Source: Microbulbifer variabilis ATCC 700307 (GTDB lineage Bacteria > Pseudomonadota > Gammaproteobacteria > Pseudomonadales > Cellvibrionaceae). From it: a stretch of 64,000 bases of DNA. This document shows, piece by piece, positions 18,901 through 25,460 of this stretch (its first letter is position 1; every line of letters starts with the position of its first letter). The notes under the pieces were generated by a model, which was not told the origin of the DNA, made no database searches, and saw nothing but the letters and a program-made list of their open reading frames with translations. A program made the position numbers and the translations under genes. Where the stretch lies: NCBI RefSeq assembly GCF_000380565.1, contig NZ_AQYJ01000027.1, positions 372,001 through 436,000 of the forward strand, given 5' to 3'.

Positions 18901-19504
18901 GATAAGCGGGCTCGTCCATCATCCCCTGACTGGTAAAATAGAGAACCAGAAAAGCAATCAACCCCAAGTAAGTGGCCATCATGCTGCGAGTTACAGCTGC
19001 CAGGCTAAAAAACAGTGCGCTGCAAAACAGCATGGTGGGAAGAATGAGTGCGAATAGTGTTTGTAAGTAATGAGATATTTGTGTTGGACCTAACCGTTCC
19101 GGGTCCAGCCAGGGCATCCAGGAACCGAACAGCATACCTAGGGCAGAGGCTGAAAATGCCAGGAAAGAAACAGTAAATGACCCTGTGAAGCGCCCTAGTA
19201 AATAATCGCGCTTGCTGATAGGGGTACTGAAGACGATACCATCCATTTTCATATCACGATCACGCAGTACCGGGTTGGCTGCGAATGCGGCGGTAATAAA
19301 AATACTGAACAAGCTCATGATCAGCAGGGTTTGCATGATCGCAAAAGGGGAGTTGATTAGGGTGCTGCCGCCGGCACCGCCGATTTGTATACTGTTGGAG
19401 GCAGTGGCGCCAAATGTCAGAAGGAAAAAAACCAGGCTGGTGACATAAAACACCGGCTGGCGCAGTTGATAGTGAAATTCAAACTTAGCAATAGATAAAA
19501 ACAT
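15923..19504 (-). CDS. ABC-2 type permease fused to M1-family aminopeptidase domain
   Basis: 1193 residues in two parts. About residues 1-600 hold two ABC-2 permease-like sets of membrane segments (opening MFLSIAKFEFHYQLRQPVFY; second set after KPLWSRRHRIEN), ending in a last membrane helix near FLLFVASGTFIFY. The remaining part is extracytoplasmic and contains an M1 metallopeptidase: zinc motif HEVAH at residues 932-936 and a downstream Glu in LSETLAQYSAL (Glu-956). There are 19 residues between the second His and this Glu, one more than the 18 of typical M1 enzymes. The upstream ABC ATPase ends 19 bp before the ATG (19504; GGGGGAGGG ribosome site), so both form one transporter. Substrate unknown; a peptide or membrane-protein quality role is only inference. 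Confidence 0.9.
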   Translation of the reverse strand: MFLSIAKFEFHYQLRQPVFYVTSLVFFLLTFGATASNSIQIGGAGGSTLINSPFAIMQTLLIMSLFSIFITAAFAANPVLRDRDMKMDGIVFSTPISKRDYLLGRFTGSFTVSFLAFSASALGMLFGSWMPWLDPERLGPTQISHYLQTLFALILPTMLFCSALFFSLAAVTRSMMATYLGLIAFLVLYFTSQGMMDEPAYRSVAALADPFGLGAFDNATRYWTAFDRNTSMIALEGEYLTNRIIWLIASLLIIGLGYRRFSFAERKPLWSRRHRIENQTEEQLRYNKPIPRITPTFGATAVWQQFRVRSGFEVKAVVKSLAFWVILAIGVLNVLGASLNLEAIFGTSVYPVTRSMISLIQGAFSLIMMIILIYYGAELVWRERQTGCHEIMDAVPTPNWVFVASKFIAMLVVLAGILIASMLTTVAVQLGKGYATLEPGLYFYGLWYQFAMPFYLMAVLSIFVQVITRNKFLGMLLMVGYLISSIVLDILGFEHNLYQFAGWNAAPYSDMNGYGHFEQGRAWFAFYWTSFSLILAMLSYGLWQRGTLASLTSRLKALRFQLGLPSRLAGITAFLLFVASGTFIFYNTNILNDYETSKDREQLAADYEKKYKSLEDKPAPHIIDVNVDVDIFPDERRYEVRGRYFLMNKRDKSINEVAIGLERGLTVNQLSLSQAKLREKDEQFGHYFFELEQPLEPGESLTLEFDLSRISRGFMNSGSSTTIVQNGTFFNNFEAMPFIGYNSNIELTDRHLRKKYDLPPPQRMPKLEDTDHYRESYLRSDSDWINFETTVSTSVGQVALAPGYLQKDWQEGKRHYFHYKMDAPIHNFFSYLSADYTIVKDQWKDVAIEVYHHKPHDYNVDRMIESVKKSLEYFSEAFSPYQYRQLRIVEFPGYESFAQAFPNTVPFSESIGFVADLRDPNEIDYVFYVTAHEVAHQWWAHQLVGANVQGATLLSETLAQYSALMVMEQEYGPEKIRRFLKYELDRYLSARGSELLEELPLTHNENQPYIHYRKGSVAMYALKDAMGEDAINAALASLLKDKGFSSDPYPTSMDLVARLRAHAESSHQELITDMLERVVLFDLKIAKATSELLDNGNYRVLLELEAHKFEADGEGQEQEIPMNNRIDIAIFKEDPDKNFNSENVLYFAKQEISEQTTVLEFEVEGKPSIAGIDPYIKMIDKNPDDNLLEIEAL

Positions 19505-19523
19505 GTCGATACCCTCCCCCGCC

Positions 19524-20417
19524 TCAGGCGGCGCTAGCCACTCGAGATTCTTCATCACTGAAGAGGGTGGAGAAGTAGACATCCTCCAGGTCGGGTTGCA
19601 GTTGTTCAAACCCTTCACCCGGTTGAGATTCCGCCAGTATATGTACAACATGACGGCCGGCTAATAGGCGAGTGGAAATCACATCGAATTTATTACGGCA
19701 CTCTTCCAACTCTGATTTATTGACGATACGCCGCCATACGCGACCTTGCAGCTTGGAAGTCAGCTCTTCAGGTTTACCTTGTGCAACAATTTTTCCAGCT
19801 GCGAGAATGGCCATATTGGGGCACAGATCGGCAACATCTTCCACAATGTGGGTGGAGAGTATCACTACTACATTCTCGCCAATTTCGCTGAGCAGATTAT
19901 GAAAGCGATTGCGCTCCTGTGGGTCGAGTCCAGCTGTGGGTTCGTCGACAATAATCAGGCGCGGGTCGCCGATAAGGGCTTGGGCAATGCCAAAGCGCTG
20001 GCGCATACCGCCGGAGTAACCGCTCAGATTTTTCTTGCGATCACGAAATAAATTGGTTTGGTGCAATAAGTCAGCCACCAGCTCGCGGCGTTCCTTTCGA
20101 TTGCTGATACCCTTAAGTACCGCCATATGATCAAGCATATCTTCGGCACTGATTCTCGGATAAACACCAAAATCCTGTGGCAGGTAACCTAAAGTACTAC
20201 GGATTTTCTGCGGATTGGTGGCCACATTGATTCCATCAAAAGTGATGAATCCACTATCGGCGAATTGCAGAGTGGCGATGGTACGCATCAATGAGGACTT
20301 GCCGGCCCCATTGGGTCCGAGCAACCCGAACATTCCCTTTGGAATATCCAGATTGACGTTTTTAAGCGCGTGTACGCCATTGTCATAAGTCTTGGAAAGA
20401 CTAGAGATCTTCAGCAT
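19524..20417 (-). CDS. ABC transporter ATP-binding protein, partner of the permease/peptidase fusion
   Basis: 297 residues. Walker A GPNGAGKSS near residue 35, Q-loop LPQDFGVYP, signature YSGGMRQR, Walker B LIIVDEPTAGLDP, H-loop STHIVEDV; then a C-terminal extension of about 80 residues (WRRIVNKSELEECRNKF onward) typical of ABC-2 exporter ATPases. It powers the ABC-M1 fusion encoded 19 bp downstream. The 5' leader holds a TTCTTAA-T7-TTAAGAA hairpin and two related 17-base direct repeats further upstream. Confidence 0.93.
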   Translation of the reverse strand: MLKISSLSKTYDNGVHALKNVNLDIPKGMFGLLGPNGAGKSSLMRTIATLQFADSGFITFDGINVATNPQKIRSTLGYLPQDFGVYPRISAEDMLDHMAVLKGISNRKERRELVADLLHQTNLFRDRKKNLSGYSGGMRQRFGIAQALIGDPRLIIVDEPTAGLDPQERNRFHNLLSEIGENVVVILSTHIVEDVADLCPNMAILAAGKIVAQGKPEELTSKLQGRVWRRIVNKSELEECRNKFDVISTRLLAGRHVVHILAESQPGEGFEQLQPDLEDVYFSTLFSDEESRVASAA

Positions 20418-20467
20418 TTTTAATTCCCTTTTAATATTTATTCATGTTCTTAATTTTTTTTTAAGAA

Positions 20468-20484
20468 TCGATAGACTGATTTCA
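20468..20484. repeat. Direct repeat unit 1 upstream of ABC ATPase
   Basis: TCGATAGACTGATTTCA. It matches unit 2 in 13 of 17 bases (TCGATAG and ATTTCA identical). It lies 51 bp upstream of the ABC ATPase start. Possible regulator site. Confidence 0.45.
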
Positions 20485-20527
20485 GAGTTCTTGATTCCCT
20501 ATTTGTTATCTTTATTTGTTTCGAGTG

Positions 20528-20544
20528 TCGATAGGTGCATTTCA
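20528..20544. repeat. Direct repeat unit 2 upstream of ABC ATPase
   Basis: TCGATAGGTGCATTTCA, spaced 60 bases (about six helical turns) from unit 1, so a protein could contact both on one face of the DNA. Confidence 0.45.
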
Positions 20545-20704
20545 CCGTCAATATATAGACAGTTACACCAGGTTTTAAATCGTTAATGTAACAGGAGTAT
20601 TTTCTGAAAAGAGGGATGACAAGGTGTAGTGAAAGTTTTAAAAGACAAATAGTTTGATGTTTCTGTAGTTAAGTGCGGAGTGTGGAATTGACGATAGAGA
20701 CTGA

Positions 20705-20741
20705 GAAGGGGCGGCGCAATTGAGCCGGCCCCTTTTATTTT
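20705..20741 (+). terminator. Terminator-like hairpin reading on the + strand
   Basis: AAGGGGC-GGC / GCCGGCCCCTT with one bulged base, 8-base loop, then TTTTATTTTT. The T-run lies on the + strand, but no + strand gene ends here; the neighbouring dctM-like gene ends at 20772 on the minus strand. It could serve dctM poorly as a bidirectional terminator, or end an unannotated small transcript. Confidence 0.6.
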
Positions 20742-20771
20742 TAACAGGTGTAAAAATAGGGTATGTACCTG

Positions 20772-22136
20772 TTATTTTTGAATAATCCCTGGCAGCCAGG
20801 TTGCCAGAGCTGGCCAGAGCGCCAATAGACAAAGTAAAAAAATCTGGATGCCAATAAAGGGCGCAACACCACGGTATATAGCGGAAGTAGCTATTGAGCT
20901 GGGTGCGACACCGCGTAGATAAAAGAGGGCAAAACCAAACGGTGGTGTCAGGAATGAAGTTTGCAGGTTAATGGCGATCATAATGCCGAGCCAAATCGGG
21001 TCGACTCCCATTGCTAATAAAACTGGCCCTACAATAGGTACCACTACAAAGGTGATCTCGATAAAGTCGAGAATAAACCCAAGTAAGAAAATCACCAGCA
21101 TTACCAATAGTGTCGCCCCTACTACGCCACCGGGCAGGCTGTGAAAAATACTGGTTACCAATTCTTCGCCGCCATAACCGCGGAAGACCAGAGAAAACAG
21201 CGAGGCTCCGATTAGGATTGCGAAGACCATCGCTGTTACTTGTAGGGTGCTTCGCCCAACCTCCCCCGCTCGTGCCCAATTCAGGGCACCACGGCTATAA
21301 GCCAACAAACCTGCGCCCAGTGCACCTACTGCAGCGGCCTCTGTGGGAGTTGCTGCACCGGTAATAATGGAGCCCAAAACCACCAACATCAGGGCAATAG
21401 GAGGAAAAAGGCTGCTAATCAACGGCCAGACTTCCAGTGCCTCCTGTTCGGTGGAGGGAGCTTTCGCCGGTTCGCGGCGGGCCATGAATAACAGGTAAAT
21501 AATGTAGGCTGCTACCAGCAGTAAGCCCGGGATAATTGCCCCGATAAACAGGTCACCGACGCTGACGGGCTTGGGGTTAAAGATTCCGGCAGACAGCTGT
21601 GCCTGTTGGTAGGCATTGGAGAGAGTATCTCCCAGTAATACCAGCGCAATAGATGGAGGGATAATTTGCCCGAGGGTACCGGTGGCACAGATGGTACCGG
21701 TGGCGAGCTTGGGAGAGTAGCCCTGTTTCAGCATGGTGGGCAGGGACATCAGACCCATAGTTACTACCGTGGCACCCACTATTCCGGTGCTGGCGGCGAG
21801 CAGTGCACCAACCACTACTACAGAAATGGCCATTCCTGCCCGCGCCCCCATAAATACCTTGGTTAGGTTGACCAGTAAATCCTCGGCGATTCGGGCGCGC
21901 TCCAGTATCACACCCATCAGCACAAATAATGGCACGGCCACCAGGGTGCCATTTTGCATAATGCCGTAGAGGCGATCGGGAAAGGCGCGCAGCAATTCTG
22001 CATCAAAGACGCCGTACACAATACCCAGGCCAGCGGTGATTAGCGCTGTTCCACCAAGAGTGAAGGCTACCGGATAGCCGAACATCAACATTGCACAGAC
22101 AGCGGCGAACATCAGCAGAGGGATTAACTCCATCAT
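20772..22136 (-). CDS. dctM: TRAP transporter large permease subunit (DctM-type)
   Basis: 454 residues, nearly all hydrophobic, about twelve membrane segments. Conserved strings GYPVAFTLGGTAL, VPLFVLMGVILERA, GATVVTMGLMSLPTML, ATGTLGQIIPPSIALVLLGD and GFILDFIEITFVVVPIVGPVL fit the DctM family, in the group usually paired with COG4663-type binding proteins. It forms the Na+-coupled translocation channel. Its start overlaps the end of the small subunit gene by 4 bp, so the two are translationally coupled. The matching solute-binding gene appears to be the one at 12330-13460, not adjacent. Confidence 0.93.
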   Translation of the reverse strand: MMELIPLLMFAAVCAMLMFGYPVAFTLGGTALITAGLGIVYGVFDAELLRAFPDRLYGIMQNGTLVAVPLFVLMGVILERARIAEDLLVNLTKVFMGARAGMAISVVVVGALLAASTGIVGATVVTMGLMSLPTMLKQGYSPKLATGTICATGTLGQIIPPSIALVLLGDTLSNAYQQAQLSAGIFNPKPVSVGDLFIGAIIPGLLLVAAYIIYLLFMARREPAKAPSTEQEALEVWPLISSLFPPIALMLVVLGSIITGAATPTEAAAVGALGAGLLAYSRGALNWARAGEVGRSTLQVTAMVFAILIGASLFSLVFRGYGGEELVTSIFHSLPGGVVGATLLVMLVIFLLGFILDFIEITFVVVPIVGPVLLAMGVDPIWLGIMIAINLQTSFLTPPFGFALFYLRGVAPSSIATSAIYRGVAPFIGIQIFLLCLLALWPALATWLPGIIQK

Positions 22137-22705
22137 GCCTCAGCCTCCTCTGCTTGCCTTAGTAACCGGGGCTTGGCCGAGGCCTTGGTTGTCGGGGCTG
22201 GCGTTTCCATCAGTTGCAGGAGGGCGCGCATAAACTGGGCTGCGCCGGCCAGGGCTAGGGTAATTGCCGCAAGAGGGATCAGGCTCTTCAATAGGAATAC
22301 CCCTGGCAGGCCGCCGGCATTGGCGCTGTCTTCAAGCACTGACCAGCTGTTCAGTACAAACTGCCAACTGCTAATCAGCATAAAAGTACAAATTGGTAAT
22401 AAAAAGATGAGATAACCTACGGCGTTAACCCAGGCCTTGCCCCTGGTCCCCATGCGCCTATAGAGGATGTCTACCCGCACATGGGCATCAGTTTGCAGGG
22501 CGTAGGCCAGGCCGAGCATAAAGGTAGCACCGTGCAGATAGACTACGGATTCCTGTAGGGCGATAGAGCCGCTATCGAAAAGATGGCGTAGTGCCACGAC
22601 ACAGCTTTGCAGTAAAACCATGGCCCAGGTAAACCAGGCCAGCAGGTGACCGGTGCGACTGGACAGACTCTCCAATGCACGGGCTCCACGCAACAGAAAA
22701 GGCAT
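22133..22705 (-). CDS. dctQ: TRAP transporter small permease subunit (DctQ-type)
   Basis: 190 residues with four membrane segments. The SIALQESVVYLHGATFMLGLAYALQTDAHVRVDI region is the DctQ signature (E-x10-H-x-AHVRVDI). A hydrophilic Lys/Arg-rich tail (TTKASAKPRLLRQ) follows. It partners the DctM protein whose gene overlaps its 3' end by 4 bp. AGAGAG precedes the ATG. The gene is divergent from pstS with 183 bp between starts; the Pho box in that interval faces pstS. Confidence 0.92.
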   Translation of the reverse strand: MPFLLRGARALESLSSRTGHLLAWFTWAMVLLQSCVVALRHLFDSGSIALQESVVYLHGATFMLGLAYALQTDAHVRVDILYRRMGTRGKAWVNAVGYLIFLLPICTFMLISSWQFVLNSWSVLEDSANAGGLPGVFLLKSLIPLAAITLALAGAAQFMRALLQLMETPAPTTKASAKPRLLRQAEEAEA

Positions 22706-22795
22706 GGGGGCTTCTCTCTTTACATCTTATTGTTATCTTGGTTGCACGAAGGTTACCGTTTTGGCAGTCCATGCACCAGCGAGCCATATTTCAAG

Positions 22796-22829
22796 CTGTC
22801 ATCTTTTTGTCATCTTTTGTTCATAGAAT
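22796..22829 (+). promoter_or_regulatory. Triple Pho box and -10 element of the pst operon
   Basis: Three 7-mers CTGTCAT (22796), TTGTCAT (22807) and TGTTCAT (22818) repeat with the exact 11-base period of PhoB half-sites separated by CTTT. TAGAAT at 22824-22829 follows as the -10, with no separate -35, which is the standard PhoB-activated promoter layout. It precedes pstS by 60 bp. Confidence 0.88.
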
Positions 22830-22888
22830 CGTCACCCGTTGTTCCTAGCATCGCCGCGTGAAATAAAAAACACTCATCGGAGTTCCAC

Positions 22889-23941
22889 ATGAACAAGCAA
22901 ATTCTGGCCACTTCCCTGGCGGCATTGACCCTCGCCACCTCTCAGGTGGCTATGGCGGCTCGCGACTACATCAGTGTTGTCGGTTCCTCTACCGTTTATC
23001 CTTTTACTACTACTGTGGCAGAGCGCTTCAGCCGCGCTACACAGTTCAAAACCCCGGTAGTTGAATCCACGGGAACTGGCGGCGGTATGAAGTTATTCTG
23101 CCAGGGCGTTGGCGAGAGCACTGCAGATATCACCGGTGCATCCCGTCGTATCAAGCAGTCCGAGCTGGAAATGTGTAACGGCAACGGCGTTGATGTTGTG
23201 GAAGTCCAGATCGGCTACGACGGCATCGTACTCGCCAACGCAAAGAAAGCAGCTCCGTTTGAGCTATCCCGCAAGGATATTTTCCTGGCTTTGGCTAAAG
23301 AAGTACCAAACCCTAACGGTTCCGAGACCCTGGTGGCCAACCCTTACAAGACCTGGAAAGACGTAAACCCGGCTTTGCCCAATACCAAAATTGAAGTTCT
23401 GGGCCCGCCCCCCACTTCCGGTACCCGCGATGCCTTTGCCGAGCTGGCGATGGAAGGTGGCTGTAAGAAGTTTGGCTGGATCAAGGCCATGAAGAAAAAA
23501 GACAAGAGCGCTTACAAGGCGATTTGTCACAACGTGCGCGAAGATGGCGCTTATGTAGAAGCTGGTGAGAACGACAATCTGATCGTGAACAAGCTGGTTG
23601 CCAACCCGAATGCCCTGGGCATTTTCGGCTTCAGCTTCCTCGATCAGAATGCCGACAAAGTACAGGGCTCACTGATTGAAGGTCAGGCCCCGACTTTCGA
23701 TTCTATTGCTGATCAGAGCTACCCGGTATCCCGCCCGCTGTTTATCTACGTGAAGAAAGCGCATGCTGACGTAGTACCGGGCATCAAGCAATTCCTGGCC
23801 GAGTTCACCAATGAGCGCACCTGGGGTGATGAAGGTTACCTGACAGACAAAGGCATGATCCCGTTGCCTCAAGAGAAGCGTCAGCAAATTGCTACTGACG
23901 TTCGCAAGCTGAATGCACTGAGCAATCTCGCTGCAAAATAA
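22889..23941 (+). CDS. pstS: Phosphate ABC transporter substrate-binding protein PstS
   Basis: 350 residues with a Sec signal peptide (MNKQILATSLAALTLATSQVAMA, cleavage after AMA). VVGSSTVYPFTTTVAERF, ESTGTGGGMKLFCQGVG and ADITGASRRI supply the phosphate-binding loops; GPPPTSGTRDAF is the typical distal loop. Binds inorganic phosphate in the periplasm and passes it to PstCA. First gene of the pst operon, controlled by the triple Pho box upstream. An intrinsic terminator follows it, so pstS mRNA is probably more abundant than the downstream cistrons. Confidence 0.97.
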   Translation: MNKQILATSLAALTLATSQVAMAARDYISVVGSSTVYPFTTTVAERFSRATQFKTPVVESTGTGGGMKLFCQGVGESTADITGASRRIKQSELEMCNGNGVDVVEVQIGYDGIVLANAKKAAPFELSRKDIFLALAKEVPNPNGSETLVANPYKTWKDVNPALPNTKIEVLGPPPTSGTRDAFAELAMEGGCKKFGWIKAMKKKDKSAYKAICHNVREDGAYVEAGENDNLIVNKLVANPNALGIFGFSFLDQNADKVQGSLIEGQAPTFDSIADQSYPVSRPLFIYVKKAHADVVPGIKQFLAEFTNERTWGDEGYLTDKGMIPLPQEKRQQIATDVRKLNALSNLAAK

Positions 23942-23978
23942 CTATATCCTGGAGTAGTACAGTCAAAGGGAATTGACG

Positions 23979-24009
23979 GCCAAGCCCGAGAGGGCTTGGC
24001 TTTTCTTTG
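23979..24009 (+). terminator. Intrinsic terminator/attenuator between pstS and pstC
   Basis: Perfect 9-bp stem GCCAAGCCC/GGGCTTGGC with a GAGA tetraloop followed by TTTTCTTTG. It lies inside the operon, 38 bp after pstS, which would lower expression of pstCAB-phoU relative to pstS. Confidence 0.85.
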
Positions 24010-24080
24010 TCCACAGCACTGTGGAATCTGAGGGAAATGTCGGGATAATGCCGACCACCATTTTTTAGCACGGTAAATCA

Positions 24081-25460
24081 ATGCAAACCCCCACACTGTT
24101 CGCCCTTCTGCTGCTGTTGATACTGGTGGCCTACGGTACCGGCTTTAGCCGTGCACTGAGCGCTGCACGCAGCTTAGGTGGCTTACGAAATCTGGCTTCC
24201 CTGCCTAGTTATTACGGAATATTTGCCGCGCTTTGGTGTGGCTTGCCGGCTTTGATATTACTAGGAGCCTGGCTGATTTTTGACGATGCCATTATTCGGG
24301 CTATGGTGCTGAACAGTGTCGCCGACAAACCCGAGACAATTTCAGGACAGAATCTGCTCTACGCCCAAATTCAAAATCTGGCTGCGGGTCATATGTTGGG
24401 GGAAGCCACTCCACGTTTGCAAGAAGCGGCGGATCACCTCAGCCAATTGCGTAGCAGCTCCAATAATATGCAAGCCTTTATGAGCTTGATATTGGCCGTG
24501 GGTCTTGGGGCTTTTGCTCTTTTACGTTTCTCTCCACAATTACGCGCCAGAGAAAAAGTTGAGAAGGTCTTGCGGGCTATATTGATTGCCTGTGCCTGCG
24601 CGGCCATTTTTACCACCGTGGGTATTCTATTCTCGGTGCTATTTGAATCCCTGCGCTTCTTCCAGTCGGTTCCGGTCACCGAGTTTCTGTTCGGTTTGCA
24701 CTGGAGCCCGCAGATGGCCCTGCGTGCCGACCAGGTTGGTTCCAGTGGTGCCTTCGGTGCTGTGCCCCTGTTTACCGGCACCTTAATGGTTTCTGCCATC
24801 GCCATGTTTGTCGCTGTACCGATTGGTTTGATGGCGGCAATTTACCTGGCGGAATATGCCAGTAAACGTGTCCGTGCAGTGGCCAAACCTATTTTGGAGA
24901 TTCTCGCCGGTGTACCTACAGTGGTATACGGCTTCTTTGCCGCCCTGACTGTTGCGCCCTTTATTCGTGACCTGGCTACCTCGGTCGGCCTGGAGGCCTC
25001 CAGTGAAAGTGCCTTGGCTGCTGGTCTGGTGATGGGCATTATGATTATCCCGTTTGTCTCCTCACTGTCGGACGACGTGATCAATGCGGTGCCGCAATCA
25101 TTGCGCGATGGTGCCCTGGGCTTGGGCTCCACCCACTCTGAAACAGTGCGCAAAGTGGTCATCCCGGCGGCTTTGCCGGGAATTGTCGGCGGTGTTCTGC
25201 TGGCGGTGTCACGGGCAATTGGTGAGACCATGATCGTGGTGATGGCGGCGGGACTCGCAGCTAACTTAACCGCCAACCCGCTGGAGTCTGTGACCACTGT
25301 TACCGTTCAGATTGTGACCCTGCTGGTTGGTGACCAGGAGTTTGACAGCCCCAAAACCCTGGCGGCCTTTGCCCTGGGCTTAATGCTGTTTGTTACCACA
25401 TTGGTGCTGAACTTTATCGCCCTGCACGTAGTGAAAAAATATCGGGAGCAGTATGACTAA
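24081..25460 (+). CDS. pstC: Phosphate ABC transporter permease PstC
   Basis: 459 residues, longer than the about 320 of E. coli PstC because of an N-terminal extension with two or three membrane segments and a soluble loop (about residues 70-130), as in Pseudomonas-type PstC. The permease core has FTGTLMVSAIAMFVAVPIGLMAAIYLAEYAS and the EILAGVPTVVYGF and ETMIVVMAAG cytoplasmic-loop strings. Forms the membrane channel with PstA. Its stop overlaps the pstA start by 8 bp, indicating coupled translation. Confidence 0.96.
   Translation: MQTPTLFALLLLLILVAYGTGFSRALSAARSLGGLRNLASLPSYYGIFAALWCGLPALILLGAWLIFDDAIIRAMVLNSVADKPETISGQNLLYAQIQNLAAGHMLGEATPRLQEAADHLSQLRSSSNNMQAFMSLILAVGLGAFALLRFSPQLRAREKVEKVLRAILIACACAAIFTTVGILFSVLFESLRFFQSVPVTEFLFGLHWSPQMALRADQVGSSGAFGAVPLFTGTLMVSAIAMFVAVPIGLMAAIYLAEYASKRVRAVAKPILEILAGVPTVVYGFFAALTVAPFIRDLATSVGLEASSESALAAGLVMGIMIIPFVSSLSDDVINAVPQSLRDGALGLGSTHSETVRKVVIPAALPGIVGGVLLAVSRAIGETMIVVMAAGLAANLTANPLESVTTVTVQIVTLLVGDQEFDSPKTLAAFALGLMLFVTTLVLNFIALHVVKKYREQYD

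Larger units (their letters stand above)
20418..20771. other. Intergenic region upstream of the ABC-M1 operon: direct repeats, T-loop hairpin, orphan terminator
   Basis: 354 bp with no credible gene. Contents: a 7-bp inverted repeat TTCTTAA/TTAAGAA with a T7 loop (20447-20467); two related 17-mers TCGATAG-N4-ATTTCA (20468-20484 and 20528-20544, 60 bases apart); and a + strand terminator-like hairpin at 20705-20741. The promoter of the ABC operon must be here. Confidence 0.6.
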
